A stretch of DNA of 64,000 nucleotides from Psychrobacter sp. MF31 (GTDB lineage: Bacteria; Pseudomonadota; Gammaproteobacteria; Pseudomonadales; Moraxellaceae): the NCBI RefSeq assembly GCF_012847335.1, contig NZ_JABBDX010000005.1:62001-126000 (forward strand). The letters are read 5' to 3'. Numbering within the stretch: the stretch's first letter is position 1; every line of letters begins with the position of its first letter. Shown here piece by piece: positions 45,967 through 56,033 of the stretch. Both the position numbers and the translations under genes were made by a program. The notes under the pieces are model-generated. The model was given only the letters and a program-made list of their open reading frames with translations, was not told where the DNA came from and did no database searches.

Positions 45967-48177
45967 TTATGCTTGATTGACCGACTCAGCAAGGATCACA
46001 TCGCCGTCATCTTTGGTAATCATCACGGTTGCTGATCGCGGTGTGCTGCCACCGGCAACCGCGCCCCACGACTCCTCTGGGTGCTGAATATTAATAAATA
46101 AGGTTTTAAAATCGGGTGTTAGCGTAATCCCTGTGACCTCGCAGCCTTTTGGTCCCACAAAAAAACGCTTAATGGTGTCCTCAGTGGCCGTTTTGCCCAT
46201 AATTGTAGCTTGATTGGCTGAGGTGATGATTGGCGCGCCATCTTTAACTTGACCTGGCAACGCGGCAAGCAACATGCAGCTGCTGGTATCGGTATAAGCG
46301 CCGTCATCGGTCTGAATCCAAAGCACGCCGCGCGGATCAAAATACAAGCCATCGGGCGATGAAAAGTCATTCTTCACCGTTAATGCCGATAGGTTCTCCG
46401 ACGCCAACTCATTTGGGGCGGCAAACAAATAGATATCCCATTCAAAGCTTGTTGCGGCATGGTCGCCGCCAGTTTCTGACCAGCGGATGATATGACCGTT
46501 ATCATTGCCGCGGGCTTTATTACCGACACGATAGCTGCGCGGATTTGACGCGCTTAACGGCTGATCGCTTTTCTCGCCGCGATACTTATTGTTGGTCAAA
46601 GTCACATAAACTTCACCGGTAATTGGACTCACAGAAACCCACTCAGGGCGATCCATTTTGGTAGCACCAAGCGCGTCCGCTGCCGCCCGAGCAAAAATAA
46701 GTACCTCATCTTGACCATAAAAAGGCTGCTCGCTATTGGACAAATCTAAGCCATTTTGACCATAGACCAACGAGCGCCACTCACCGCGACCATCTTCATG
46801 GAACACAGCAACATAAAGCGTGCCCTTATCCATATATTTGTCGCCTGCTTTTAAGCCGCCGCCGATGTCTTTATTTGACCAAAGCGCGCTTGAGACAAAT
46901 TTATAAATATATTCGCCGCGAGCATCATCACCCATATAAAACACCACCGGCTTGCCTTCAATGACGGGCGCATAAGCACAGTTTTCATGAGCAAAGCGCC
47001 CCAATGCCGTACGTTTTTTAGGAGCAGAACTTGGGTCAAACGGGTCAATTTCGGTGATATAACCAAACGTGTTAAAATTGTTGCGGTAATCCTCGCTCGC
47101 GCTTGCAGCAACAGCCGTCATATCCCAACGCGAAAACTCATCTTCAAAAATTGCCTCGCCAGCAGCAGGCGTATGCCAAAGGTAGCCGTTGCCCGCAAAA
47201 TTAGGATTAGCACCATAGCGCGCTCGACCATAGTTTTGAGCTGCCGTAAGCTTACTGTCATCTTGACCACGCGCAAAAACGCCTACAAAATTTTCTTCTG
47301 TGGTCAGATACGTGCCCCAAGGTGACAGCCCTGCCCCGCAGTTGTTATTAATGCCACGCGTTTGGTGACCGGTTGGATCAAACTTTGTCTTTACCCAATC
47401 CGATCCTGCGACAGGTCCAGCCAATTGCGTCACCGTACTGCTGGTAATCCTACGATTGTATTTAGACACTGGCACCAACTCATAACCTTTTCCATTACCG
47501 CGCTTTCGAAGTTCAGCAACACAAACCCCATGACAGTTGACCTCACGGCGAACATCACTTGCCAATCGGCGCTTTTGAAAAATAGGCGCAGCGTTGTTAT
47601 TGTCTAAAACCTTATACCCAAAAGGACTGAGCTCTTCGCTGTTCACATACTCATGATTCATCACAAGCAGCCCATTGTCCGATACTTTTGGATGATACGA
47701 GCTGCCTTGCTTGCCAAAAAACCACATGCCATCATGATTGTCACCCACACGCCACTCAAACGACTCAGCGGACAGCAAGCGATCATCACGCCAGTCCTCA
47801 AGCCCTGGCATTAGCGGCGTTCCAAGCGGCAAAATCATCTCAGCGGTATAACCCTCGGCAACGCTCATTTGTGCCGCTGTTGAGTGCGCCACCGCGTTAA
47901 ATTTTAGTGAGTTGGGTCGACTCAAATTGCCCGACGCTGGAATAGCCGCTTGGTTATCTCCACTGGATGGAATCAGGTTGTCGCCTTCATCGTTTTGACA
48001 ACCCACCAACGGCAGCGCCCCAAAAAATGCAGCTGCGGTCAGCCCCGCCCCACCCTTTAACAAACTTCGGCGCTGCAATCGGCGGCTGATGACCGTTTGA
48101 AAGTCAAGGTTATTGGTGGGATTTGAGTCCTCAATCATTTCATGAGCAAGATTTTTTGGCGGGCTTAGTTGAGTCAT
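45967..48177 (-). CDS. phoX: PhoX-family alkaline phosphatase, Tat-exported
   Basis: 736 residues. A Tat signal RRSLLKGGAG at R36-R37 follows an unusually long n-region; the h-region ends in PLVGC with C60, so it may also be a lipoprotein. The large DUF839 beta-propeller-like domain follows, with EDWRDDRLL, VMNHEYVNSEELSPFG, THEENFVG-like TTEENFVG and NCGAGLSPWGTY blocks characteristic of PhoX. PhoX is a calcium- and iron-dependent phosphatase that releases phosphate from organic esters in the periplasm. Its start is preceded by AAGG. A PhoB-like half-site lies upstream. Single gene with its own terminator. Confidence 0.9.
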   Translation of the reverse strand: MTQLSPPKNLAHEMIEDSNPTNNLDFQTVISRRLQRRSLLKGGAGLTAAAFFGALPLVGCQNDEGDNLIPSSGDNQAAIPASGNLSRPNSLKFNAVAHSTAAQMSVAEGYTAEMILPLGTPLMPGLEDWRDDRLLSAESFEWRVGDNHDGMWFFGKQGSSYHPKVSDNGLLVMNHEYVNSEELSPFGYKVLDNNNAAPIFQKRRLASDVRREVNCHGVCVAELRKRGNGKGYELVPVSKYNRRITSSTVTQLAGPVAGSDWVKTKFDPTGHQTRGINNNCGAGLSPWGTYLTTEENFVGVFARGQDDSKLTAAQNYGRARYGANPNFAGNGYLWHTPAAGEAIFEDEFSRWDMTAVAASASEDYRNNFNTFGYITEIDPFDPSSAPKKRTALGRFAHENCAYAPVIEGKPVVFYMGDDARGEYIYKFVSSALWSNKDIGGGLKAGDKYMDKGTLYVAVFHEDGRGEWRSLVYGQNGLDLSNSEQPFYGQDEVLIFARAAADALGATKMDRPEWVSVSPITGEVYVTLTNNKYRGEKSDQPLSASNPRSYRVGNKARGNDNGHIIRWSETGGDHAATSFEWDIYLFAAPNELASENLSALTVKNDFSSPDGLYFDPRGVLWIQTDDGAYTDTSSCMLLAALPGQVKDGAPIITSANQATIMGKTATEDTIKRFFVGPKGCEVTGITLTPDFKTLFINIQHPEESWGAVAGGSTPRSATVMITKDDGDVILAESVNQA

Positions 48178-48262
48178 AATAACTTACCTTGCAATTAGCG
48201 GGATAAAAATAGCAAATAAAAATCAGCACTATTAGTGATATGCCAAAGCTTACGCAGGGTTT

Positions 48263-48269
48263 ATGACAG
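48263..48269 (-). promoter_or_regulatory. Possible PhoB half-site upstream of phoX
   Basis: On the minus strand CTGTCAT is a perfect Pho-box half, followed by AAAC; the second half at the expected 11-base step matches poorly (CCTGCGT). It lies about 86 bases before the phoX start. Confidence 0.3.
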
Positions 48270-48307
48270 GGTAATGAAAAGTTTGGAAATAAAATAAGCA
48301 GTCGCCC

Positions 48308-48346
48308 ATAAAAAAACCCCAAACGATGAAGTTTGGGGTTTTGTTA
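48308..48346. terminator. Terminator of acnB
   Basis: AAAACCCCAAAC and GTTTGGGGTTTT pair perfectly around GATGAA. The minus-strand reading ends in seven T after the stem, directly after the acnB stop. Confidence 0.9.
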
Positions 48347-48376
48347 AATCATTAAAGCAAATGTCTGTTTAAGCGA

Positions 48377-50980
48377 TTAAGTCAACTGCGCCACATCAAT
48401 TTTATCAGCTTCATCGGTGTAAGTTGCCATACGATCAAAGTTCATATATTTATAAACTTCACCGCTCATGCTGTTGAGCATTCCAGCGTATTGCTGATAT
48501 TCATCATTCGTTGGCAATTTACCAAGAACGGCGGCAACTGCAGCAAGTTCAGCGGAAGCCAAATAAACGTTTGCGCCTTGACCTAAACGGTTCGGGAAGT
48601 TCCGCGTTGAGGTCGAAACCGCCGTTGATTTTGGTGCGATTCGAGCTTGGTTACCCATACAAAGTGAGCAGCCTGGCATTTCAGTTCGCGCGCCGGCTTG
48701 GGCGTAAATGTTGTAGTAGCCTTCATCCATCAATTGACGTGCGTCCATTTTGGTTGGCGGCGCAATCCAAAGCCGAGTTTTCAAGCTTCCTGCTGGAACT
48801 TCTTGCAACAGTTTTCCTGCCGCGCGGAAGTGACCGATGTTGGTCATGCACGAGCCGATAAAGACTTCATCAATGCTATCGCCTGCTACATCAGATAGGG
48901 TTCTAGCGTCATCTGGATCATTCGGGCAGCAAAGGATCGGCTCTTTGATCTCGCTCATATCGATGACCATATCGATGGTATATTCGGCATCGCTGTCTGC
49001 GCGCATGAGACTTGGGTTGGCAAGCCACTCTTGCATTGCTTCAATGCGGCGACTGATAGTTCGCGCGTCGCCATAGCCTTCAGAAATCATCCATTTAAGA
49101 AGCGTGATGTTTGAATTCAAATACTCTTTTACCGACTCTTCAGAAAGGGTAATCGTACAACCTGCGGCACTTCGCTCCGCTGATGCGTCCGACAATTCAA
49201 ACGCTTGCTCAACCGTTAAATTCTCAAGACCTTCAATCTCAAGAATACGACCGTTAAACTCGTTGATTTTGCCTTTTTTATCAACGGTTAAATAGCCCTC
49301 TTTAATGGCTTGATAAGGAATGGCATGAACCAAGTCACGTAACGTGATGCCAGGCTGCATTTCACCGACAAAACGAACGCGAACCGATTCTGGCATATCC
49401 AGCGGCATGACGCCCGTTGCAGCAGCAAACGCCACAAGACCAGATCCTGCTGGGAAGGAGATTCCCATTGGGAAGCGGGTATGCGAGTCGCCGCCTGTGC
49501 CTACCGTATCAGGAAGGAGCATTCGGTTCAGCCAAGAGTGAATGATGCCATCGCCTGGGCGCAAGCTGATGCCGCCGCGGTTCATGATAAAATCAGGTAA
49601 GGTATGCTGAGTTTCAACGTCAACTGGCTTTGGGTAAGCAGCGGTATGACAGAATGACTGCAACACCAAGTCCGCTTGGAAACCAAGACAAGCCAAGTCT
49701 TTTAATTCATCACGGGTCATAGGTCCTGTGGTATCTTGTGAACCCACCGTGGTCATTTTTGGCTCGCAGTACATTCCAGGACGAACGCCCTCTAAGCCGC
49801 AAGCTTTGCCCACCATTTTTTGCGCTAAAGTATAGCCGCGACCGGTATCAACGGGCTCTTCAGGTTTGGCAAAAATTTCAGAGTGACCCAGTCCTAGATA
49901 CTCGCGAGCACGATTGGTCAAACCGCGACCAACAATAAGCGGAATTCGACCCCCAGCGCGGACTTCATCAAGTAGCGTTGGTGAGTTGAGTTCAAACGTT
50001 GATAAGACTTCGTCTGAGTCGTGTTTAGTGATTTTGCCTTCATAAGGATAGATGTCAAATACATCGCCCATTTCTAGCTTTTCAACATCAACGCTTTCAA
50101 TCGGTAATGCGCCTGAATCTTCCATGGTGTTAAAGAAAATCGGTGCGATTTTACCGCCCAATACCAAGCCGCCGCCGCGTTTATTCGGAACGTTTGGAAT
50201 GTCATCGCCCATCAGCCAAAGGACCGAGTTGGTTGCTGACTTTCGGCTTGAGCCAGTTCCGACCACATCACCCACGTAAGCCAGTGGGAAGCCTTTTTCT
50301 TTAAGCTTGTCAATTTGGGTCATAGGACCGCGAACACCTTCAACGTCAGCAATGATGCCGTCACGTGAGTTTTTGTGCATTGCCAAAGCGTGAAGTGGAA
50401 TGTCAGGGCGACTCCAAGCATCTTGCGCTGGTGATAAGTCATCGGTATTGGTTTCACCAGTGACTTTAAACGTGGTATAGGTTGATTTTTTAGGAACTTC
50501 TTTACGCGTGGTGAACCACTCGGCATCCGCCCAAGATTGCAACACTTCGCGAGCACAAGCGTTTCCGGCTTCCGCTTTTTCAGTCACATCGTGAAACGCG
50601 TCAAACACGAGCAAGGTTTTTTTCAGCGCATCGGCAGCATCTTGAGCCACTTCTGCATCATCAAGTGCTGCAACCAACGGCTGAACGTTATAACCGCCTT
50701 GCATCGTTCCTAAAATTTGAACGGCTTTTTGCCTAGATATTAGTGGAGAGGTGGCTTCACCTTTAACAATCGCAGCTAAAAACGCAGCTTTCACATAAGC
50801 GGCTTGGTCAACACCCGGTGGGATTCGGTTTTCAAGCAAATCCATCAAAAAGGCATCTTCACCAGCTGGAGGATTTTTAAGCAGCTCAACCAAATCAGCT
50901 ACTTGATGCTCGTTTAGTGGCAGAGGAACAGTCCCCAGCTCGGCACGTTCTGCGACATGTTTACGATAAGCTTCTAACAC
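48377..50980 (-). CDS. acnB: Aconitate hydratase B (also 2-methylisocitrate dehydratase)
   Basis: 867 residues from GTG 50980, chosen because it gives an N-terminus ([15 protein letters not shown]) aligned with E. coli AcnB and because GAGAGG lies 9 bases before it; an in-frame ATG at 51004 has no ribosome site. The AcnB order is seen: HEAT-like N-domain ([10 protein letters not shown]), swivel domain ([26 protein letters not shown]), then the catalytic domains with [30 protein letters not shown] and the [4Fe-4S] cysteines [10 protein letters not shown]. It isomerises citrate to isocitrate in the TCA cycle and can act in the methylcitrate cycle. Confidence 0.95.
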   Translation of the reverse strand: MLEAYRKHVAERAELGTVPLPLNEHQVADLVELLKNPPAGEDAFLMDLLENRIPPGVDQAAYVKAAFLAAIVKGEATSPLISRQKAVQILGTMQGGYNVQPLVAALDDAEVAQDAADALKKTLLVFDAFHDVTEKAEAGNACAREVLQSWADAEWFTTRKEVPKKSTYTTFKVTGETNTDDLSPAQDAWSRPDIPLHALAMHKNSRDGIIADVEGVRGPMTQIDKLKEKGFPLAYVGDVVGTGSSRKSATNSVLWLMGDDIPNVPNKRGGGLVLGGKIAPIFFNTMEDSGALPIESVDVEKLEMGDVFDIYPYEGKITKHDSDEVLSTFELNSPTLLDEVRAGGRIPLIVGRGLTNRAREYLGLGHSEIFAKPEEPVDTGRGYTLAQKMVGKACGLEGVRPGMYCEPKMTTVGSQDTTGPMTRDELKDLACLGFQADLVLQSFCHTAAYPKPVDVETQHTLPDFIMNRGGISLRPGDGIIHSWLNRMLLPDTVGTGGDSHTRFPMGISFPAGSGLVAFAAATGVMPLDMPESVRVRFVGEMQPGITLRDLVHAIPYQAIKEGYLTVDKKGKINEFNGRILEIEGLENLTVEQAFELSDASAERSAAGCTITLSEESVKEYLNSNITLLKWMISEGYGDARTISRRIEAMQEWLANPSLMRADSDAEYTIDMVIDMSEIKEPILCCPNDPDDARTLSDVAGDSIDEVFIGSCMTNIGHFRAAGKLLQEVPAGSLKTRLWIAPPTKMDARQLMDEGYYNIYAQAGARTEMPGCSLCMGNQARIAPKSTAVSTSTRNFPNRLGQGANVYLASAELAAVAAVLGKLPTNDEYQQYAGMLNSMSGEVYKYMNFDRMATYTDEADKIDVAQLT

Positions 50981-51058
50981 GATAGTCGTCCTCTCGTTGG
51001 TCATCGCGCGCCGTGTAAGTGGTCAAAATACCTGCCTGCTGACGCGCAAGATGGATGA

Positions 51059-51078
51059 ATTATAGGTATTAATATACC
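51059..51078 (-). promoter_or_regulatory. Candidate acnB -10 box with adjacent palindrome
   Basis: On the minus strand a perfect TATAAT (51064-51059) is preceded immediately by GGTAT-ATTA-ATACC, an inverted repeat (51078-51065) in the spacer region. No consensus -35 is seen. The core promoter lies between the IS element and acnB, so the insertion has not separated it from the gene. Confidence 0.45.
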
Positions 51079-51170
51079 GTAATTGGGCTAAAAAGTTAAT
51101 GACCTGCCCACCAATTAACTGCCATAGCCAACATTTATTAAAAAAATGAGTGGTATTTTTAACTAAACTT

Positions 51171-52150
51171 ACCCCACTCTCAACTTGAAATAAGCAAATC
51201 AAACTGAAGAGGCGGATTACCAAGTTTTTTGTTGAGTACAAAGCACAGATTGTGTGAAAGAATCTTACGAATCAATCGATGAGACAAATGCCATAAATCT
51301 CTTGCTCGCACTCTTTGTATATTAAATCGTTCTGATAGCTGACCAATGACTGTTTCAACGATACGGCGGGCTTTCATTAGCCGTCTTACCACAGGTTTGG
51401 GTCTATCCTCTTTCATGTTGGCTCTGAGTGGCGTTTGTAAATCTACTCCTTGAGCGTCGTAGTACGATGTCAGACTAGGGCTGATATACCCTTTATCAGC
51501 GCCGAGCAAACCATGGATATGGTCAGTAATATCAGGCGCAACCGCTCTTTCATCAACATTGGCAGGAGCAAAGGTAAAGCCTTTAATCATGCCCGATAAG
51601 TTAACAAGCAAATGTCCCTCAAAGCCATAGTATCTCTCTTGCTTAGCCGCACAGTAGCTAAAAGCCGCTAAGTCTTGATAGTTTTTATGCCGATAAGCGC
51701 GTCCATAATGACAGACGGGTATCGGAAAACCATCCATAAAATGGATGTTGTCACGGCCTTCAATTTGACTGACGTTATCTTGTATCCGCTGTTTGACTTG
51801 CCACAGATTCGCGCAATGCTTTGCGAAGTTAGGGTATGAGCCGATGGCTGGAAACCAGTCTTGCCAATGCTGGGTAAAGTATTGCCAAATTTGTTTGTCT
51901 TGATCAAGGTGTAAAAATTCACCGACCATCTCCATGCAAATAACCTCAGGATCACTTAGCTTTGGCGCGTAACCTGCACTTCGCAAGGGTTTGGTGACGA
52001 CTATTTTGTAATATTGCTCTACCATTAAATAGATATTGATGATAAATTCGTCTATGGGCATCTCACAACTCCATTGTATTCTTGGTCGAAAACAATAGAT
52101 TAGTGAGGTGCTCTTCTTTTTTCAATCACTTTCGAAGTTGAGAGTGGGGT
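51171..52150. mobile_element. Complete IS982-family insertion sequence
   Basis: 980 bp bounded by perfect 16-base terminal inverted repeats: ACCCCACTCTCAACTT at 51171-51186 and its complement at 52135-52150. The 6-bp target duplication AAACTT flanks it directly (51165-51170 and 52151-52156). The single transposase gene fills it, with its stop codon inside the left repeat. Ends, duplication and gene are intact, so the insertion is probably recent and the element possibly active. Confidence 0.92.
51180..52061 (-). CDS. IS982-family DDE transposase
   Basis: 293 residues, full length for the family. The N-terminal region has LSDPEVICMEMVGEFL. The DDE residues are placed in HFMDGFPIPV, LLGADKGYISP and RRIVETVIGQL, with the family's NIQRVRARDLW segment towards the end. 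It cuts and joins the element's inverted repeats. No frameshift or internal stop is seen. Read on the minus strand, towards acnB, but its stop lies inside the element and transcription would need to pass the left repeat to reach acnB. Confidence 0.93.
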   Translation of the reverse strand: MPIDEFIINIYLMVEQYYKIVVTKPLRSAGYAPKLSDPEVICMEMVGEFLHLDQDKQIWQYFTQHWQDWFPAIGSYPNFAKHCANLWQVKQRIQDNVSQIEGRDNIHFMDGFPIPVCHYGRAYRHKNYQDLAAFSYCAAKQERYYGFEGHLLVNLSGMIKGFTFAPANVDERAVAPDITDHIHGLLGADKGYISPSLTSYYDAQGVDLQTPLRANMKEDRPKPVVRRLMKARRIVETVIGQLSERFNIQRVRARDLWHLSHRLIRKILSHNLCFVLNKKLGNPPLQFDLLISS

Positions 52151-52156
52151 AAACTT

Positions 52157-52609
52157 ATAACTAAAAATAACCTAAAGCAGTGAATATTTTTAACTAAAAA
52201 GAGAATAAACGTCTCAATAATAAACTTTAAAAAATATTTGTTACCTAAGATTTAATTTAGTGATGAAGGCAGATCAGCATTAGGATTTTAAGCAGATTTC
52301 TGTTACATTAGAGATCAATTAGCAGGACTGCTGCTTCACTTTACTTGTCTATTTAAGCTTGCTTGCAATCACGGACGCTTGCGGTGCGCTTAATTCGTTA
52401 TTCAATTTCATCATTGGTTATTGCAATTTTAGTAAGTGATTGATTTATCGATTATTAATATCGCCAATTGCGCGAATTTTTATTTCCCATTAATAATTGC
52501 CAGATGAAAAATCGTCCGAATATTGCTATACTCCAAGCCAATACCTGCTTTATTTTCAAAGTTTCTTATGATTAAAACCCTTGGGATTATAAGGGTTTAG
52601 GATACGTCT
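52157..52609 (+). other. Intergenic region upstream of lipA
   Basis: About 450 AT-rich bases after the IS target duplication. Before the insertion this belonged to the region between acnB and lipA. No gene, terminator or RNA is seen. AGGA lies 7 bases before the lipA ATG. TATACT at about 52530 could be a -10 box. Confidence 0.45.
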
Positions 52610-53656
52610 ATGAATTCTTCAGCCGTTCAAACGCACGTCCCGGCATCAAAACCACAACCTAAAAAAGCCATCCAAGGCGAAAAGCTACGTGGTTATGATA
52701 AAGTTGCCAAGATTCCAATTAAGATTATCCCAACCGTTGAGGCGAAAAAAAAGCCGGATTGGATTCGGGTGAAAATGTCCTCGCCTGCTGAGGTCACGCG
52801 AATCAAAGAAACGCTTCGCGAGCAGCGCCTTTATACCGTTTGTGAAGAAGCCGCTTGCCCAAACTTGCCGCAGTGCTTTGGTGATGGTACGGCAACTTTT
52901 ATGATTATGGGCGATATTTGTACCCGCCGCTGCCCGTTTTGTGACGTCGCTCACGGTCGCCCAAACAACCTTGATCCTGACGAGCCGCGCCATACTGCTG
53001 AGACCATTTTAGGGCTTGGGCTAAAATATGCAGTGATTACCTCTGTTGATCGCGACGATTTAAAAGACGGCGGCGCGGCGCACTTTGTTGAGGTGATTAA
53101 CGAGTCAAAAGCTTTAAGTCCGAACTGCTTAATTGAAATCTTGGTTCCGGATTTTCGCGGTCGCATGGACATCGCGCTTGATTTATTGACCGAAACGCCG
53201 CCCGATGTGTTTAACCACAATATCGAAACCGTACCGCGCCTTTATAAAGCGTTCCGCCCCGGCTCGGATTATCAGCACTCGCTTGATTTATTAAAAATCT
53301 ATAAAGCGCGTCGACCTGATATCGCCACCAAATGCGGCTTTATGGTGGGTTTGGGCGAAACCGAAGAAGAAGTTTACGCCCTGCTTGATGACTTAAAAGC
53401 GCATGATGTTGACATGATTACCATCGGTCAATATTTACAGCCAAGCAAAAACCATGCCCCTGTTGAGCGCTATGTTCACCCCGACGAGTTTCAGCGCTAT
53501 ATGGACTACGGCAAAAAAATTGGCTTTTTTAGCATTTGGGCAGGTCCTATGGTGCGCTCAAGCTACTTTGCTGATCGCCAATATTACGGCGAGGATTGCC
53601 CAGCGCCAATCCGTAGCAAAAAAGCCTTGGAAGCAGAAGGTAAATTAGGCTGTTGA
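52610..53656 (+). CDS. lipA: Lipoyl synthase LipA
   Basis: 348 residues. Auxiliary [4Fe-4S] cluster cysteines [12 protein letters not shown] and radical-SAM cluster CTRRCPFCD are both complete, followed by [16 protein letters not shown] and the C-terminal [14 protein letters not shown] with the cluster-coordinating serine RSSY. LipA inserts two sulfurs into octanoyl groups on E2 and H proteins, including the dehydrogenase complexes that use Lpd-type flavoproteins. The first 40 residues are a basic extension. LipB is not adjacent. Confidence 0.95.
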   Translation: MNSSAVQTHVPASKPQPKKAIQGEKLRGYDKVAKIPIKIIPTVEAKKKPDWIRVKMSSPAEVTRIKETLREQRLYTVCEEAACPNLPQCFGDGTATFMIMGDICTRRCPFCDVAHGRPNNLDPDEPRHTAETILGLGLKYAVITSVDRDDLKDGGAAHFVEVINESKALSPNCLIEILVPDFRGRMDIALDLLTETPPDVFNHNIETVPRLYKAFRPGSDYQHSLDLLKIYKARRPDIATKCGFMVGLGETEEEVYALLDDLKAHDVDMITIGQYLQPSKNHAPVERYVHPDEFQRYMDYGKKIGFFSIWAGPMVRSSYFADRQYYGEDCPAPIRSKKALEAEGKLGC

Positions 53657-53679
53657 TCCCAAATCCGTCATTAAATATT

Positions 53680-53706
53680 AAAAGAGGTCACCTTGACCTC
53701 TTTTTT
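53680..53706 (+). terminator. Terminator of lipA
   Basis: AAAGAGGTCA and TGACCTCTTT form a 10-pair stem around a 2-4 base loop, with a T run. Confidence 0.88.
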
Positions 53707-53743
53707 GTTTTGGGCGCTTTTTGGTAGGCTAAGGAAATTATTA

Positions 53744-53773
53744 CTGACAGCGCTTTTGTGAACCCTTTATAAT
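53744..53773 (+). promoter_or_regulatory. Candidate sigma-70 promoter
   Basis: CTGACA (53744-53749) and a perfect TATAAT (53768-53773) with an 18-base spacer, 75 bases before the GTG of the following hydrolase gene. Confidence 0.6.
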
Positions 53774-53847
53774 GGTGGGTATTTTTGTTTTAACTGCAGT
53801 CAATCATAAGTTTTGCTTTTAATAATAATCATAATAGGATCAATGAC

Positions 53848-54774
53848 GTGACGACTACTAGCCCCATTACCTCATCGGATCAAGCGCATCAGCTTTATCA
53901 TACCTTTTTTGACCCAAAAACGCCGGTCAAAGCAACTTTGCTCATCGTTCATGGGATGGCAGAGCACAGCGGTCGTTATGAGCAATTTGCGCAGTTTTTG
54001 GCGGACCATGGCATTGCTGTAGCAACTTACGATCAGCTTGGTCACGGCAGAACCATCAAATCACGCGAAGAATTGGGGTTTTTTGCCGTTCAGCATCCGG
54101 TGCAAACGCTGCTCAAAGACGTCATCATCATGGCGGATAAATTAAAATCGCGCCATCCTAATGTGCCGCATTTTATTTTTGGGCAATCGATGGGATCGTT
54201 TATCGTTCGAACGGTGATGAAGCACCATGCTCAGGATTTTGCAGGCGCAATTTTGATGGGCAGTGCTGACCGCAATGTATTTTCTAAACTGATGCTTCCT
54301 ATCAACAGTTTACTGGCAAAAGCGGCGCCTAAAAAGCCCAATCCCCTGTTTGCCGATATGATGAATGAGATGTTCAATAGCAAACTGAGCCGCAAAATCT
54401 CCCATTCTAAATTTGCATGGCTGAGCGAAAACACGCGAAATATCAAAAATTATGAAGCCGATCCGTTGGCTGGATTTGCCTTTACTAATAATGGCTTTTT
54501 AACGCTGTTTGCGCTGATGCAAACTGGGCTGAATAAAAATTGGGCAGCAACGATCGACAAAAATTTCCCTATGCTGTTTGTCAGCGGTGATAATGATCCG
54601 GTCGGTAATATGGGTCGCGGCATCAAAAAAGTGGTCAAGCGCTTACAAAAGCAAGGCTTCACTCAAGTTGATCAGCGGCTTTATCCCAATATGCGCCACG
54701 AGCCGCTCCATGAGCAGCATTTTGACGTGGTTTATCACGATATTTTAAACTGGATTAATAAAATCGCCCGTTAA
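53848..54774 (+). CDS. Lysophospholipase / monoacylglycerol lipase-like hydrolase
   Basis: 308 residues. GTG start, with AGGA 8-9 bases upstream; an ATG five bases earlier is out of frame. The serine aminopeptidase-like (Hydrolase_4) pattern is clear: LLIVHGMAEHSGRYEQFA, TYDQLGHGRT, nucleophile GQSMGSF, then PMLFVSGDNDPVGNMGRG (acid) and YPNMRHEPLHE (histidine). Members hydrolyse monoacylglycerols or lysophospholipids. No signal peptide, so cytosolic or membrane-associated. Confidence 0.86.
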   Translation: MTTTSPITSSDQAHQLYHTFFDPKTPVKATLLIVHGMAEHSGRYEQFAQFLADHGIAVATYDQLGHGRTIKSREELGFFAVQHPVQTLLKDVIIMADKLKSRHPNVPHFIFGQSMGSFIVRTVMKHHAQDFAGAILMGSADRNVFSKLMLPINSLLAKAAPKKPNPLFADMMNEMFNSKLSRKISHSKFAWLSENTRNIKNYEADPLAGFAFTNNGFLTLFALMQTGLNKNWAATIDKNFPMLFVSGDNDPVGNMGRGIKKVVKRLQKQGFTQVDQRLYPNMRHEPLHEQHFDVVYHDILNWINKIAR

Positions 54775-54843
54775 AAGCGCTTGCCAGCATTTGCTAATTG
54801 CGTATAAATTGGCGACAATACCTAAGCTTTTTATTGCGCTTAT

Positions 54844-55017
54844 TAGGGCGTGTCCTCAATTCAAACAAAGGCTGTCTAAATAGGCTAAAAATGGCTAAAT
54901 TTTGCCAAACCGCGTCAAATAGCTTGCTAATATCCCGATATTATCGGCGCTATTTTCCTTGTTTGGCGGCAATTTATCTCATTTTTATCGCTATTTTTAA
55001 AATGAGGACAAGCCCTA
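54844..55017. mobile_element. MITE-like element, 174 bp
   Basis: Terminal inverted repeats TAGGGCGTGTCCTCAAT (54844-54860) and AATGAGGACAAGCCCTA (55001-55017) match at 15 of 17 positions. The outermost TA at each end can be read as a TA target duplication, as for Tc1/IS630-type or some IS5-group elements. The interior is AT-rich without a transposase, so this is a non-autonomous element. A 92-codon frame across it is not a credible gene. It ends about 68 bases before dapD. Confidence 0.72.
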
Positions 55018-55084
55018 GCCTCATCGTCACTTTTTTTCAAACCACATCAGCAGTGATGCTGATGTTTAATATTTAGGATGAATC

Positions 55085-55906
55085 ATGTCATTGCAACAAA
55101 TTATCGAAGACGCGTTTGAAAACCGTAACGACTACAGCCCAAGCACCATGCCACAAGACATTCGTGATGCTATTGAGCAGGTGCTTGAGATGCTTGATAA
55201 CGGCAGCTTGCGCGTTGCTGAAAAAAAAGATGGCGACTGGGTCGTTAACCAGTGGGCAAAAAAAGCGGTACTGCTCTCATTTCGCTTAAATGACAACTAC
55301 GTCATGCCCGCAGGCGATCACGTTCAATTTTATGATAAAGTTCCCACCAAATTTGCGGATTGGACAGAGCAGCAGTTTAAAGAAGCAGGCGTTCGCGTGG
55401 TGCCGCCAGCGATTGCGCGTAAAGGCTCCTACATTGCCGCAGGCGCGGTGCTCATGCCCTCTTACGTCAACATTGGCGCGTTTGTTGACCAAGGCGCAAT
55501 GGTGGATACTTGGGCAACAGTAGGGTCTTGCGCTCAAATCGGTAAAAATGTGCATTTGTCAGGGGGCGTCGGTATCGGCGGCGTTTTAGAGCCATTACAA
55601 GCCAACCCAACCATCATTGAGGACAACTGCTTTATCGGCGCGCGCTCTGAGATCGTTGAAGGCGTGATCGTTGAGGAAGGTTCGGTCATCTCCATGGGCG
55701 TTTATATCGGTCAATCCACACGCATTTATGATCGTGAAACAGGCGAGATCCATCGTGGTCGCGTTCCTGCCGGATCGGTGGTCGTTCCTGGAAGCTTGCC
55801 GTCAAAAGATGGCAGTCACAGCTTATATGCCGCCATTATCGTTAAAAAAGTAGACGCGCAAACCCGTGCTAAAACTGCGGTTAATGAGTTACTGCGTTTA
55901 GATTAA
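55085..55906 (+). CDS. dapD: Tetrahydrodipicolinate N-succinyltransferase DapD
   Basis: 273 residues. Left-handed beta-helix acyltransferase with hexapeptide repeats in the middle: [52 protein letters not shown] and [17 protein letters not shown]. It succinylates tetrahydrodipicolinate in lysine and diaminopimelate synthesis. AGGATGAATC lies upstream of the ATG. The MITE-like element sits immediately upstream, so the promoter may be affected or supplied by it. Confidence 0.95.
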   Translation: MSLQQIIEDAFENRNDYSPSTMPQDIRDAIEQVLEMLDNGSLRVAEKKDGDWVVNQWAKKAVLLSFRLNDNYVMPAGDHVQFYDKVPTKFADWTEQQFKEAGVRVVPPAIARKGSYIAAGAVLMPSYVNIGAFVDQGAMVDTWATVGSCAQIGKNVHLSGGVGIGGVLEPLQANPTIIEDNCFIGARSEIVEGVIVEEGSVISMGVYIGQSTRIYDRETGEIHRGRVPAGSVVVPGSLPSKDGSHSLYAAIIVKKVDAQTRAKTAVNELLRLD

Positions 55907-55952
55907 TGCTAAAGATTTTTGCTATGATCCCTTTATAACACGATCCTTTTAT

Positions 55953-55984
55953 AAAAAGATGCTGAGCAATTTGGCATCTTTTTT
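55953..55984 (+). terminator. Terminator of dapD
   Basis: AAAAAGATGC and GCATCTTTTT pair around a 10-12 base loop, followed by T. Confidence 0.82.
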
Positions 55985-56033
55985 CCTTTATTTTATGCTA
56001 AACATTTTTATTTAATAAATAGTTTGACTGATT

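Noticed and set aside
51171-52150. Disruption of acnB by the IS element
   Set aside because: The element lies about 190 bases upstream of the acnB start and the candidate -10 is on the gene side; the coding sequence is intact.
54798-55076. 92-codon frame between the lipase-like gene and dapD
   Set aside because: It is spread across the MITE-like element and its flanks, with random-looking composition; the inverted repeats explain the sequence better.
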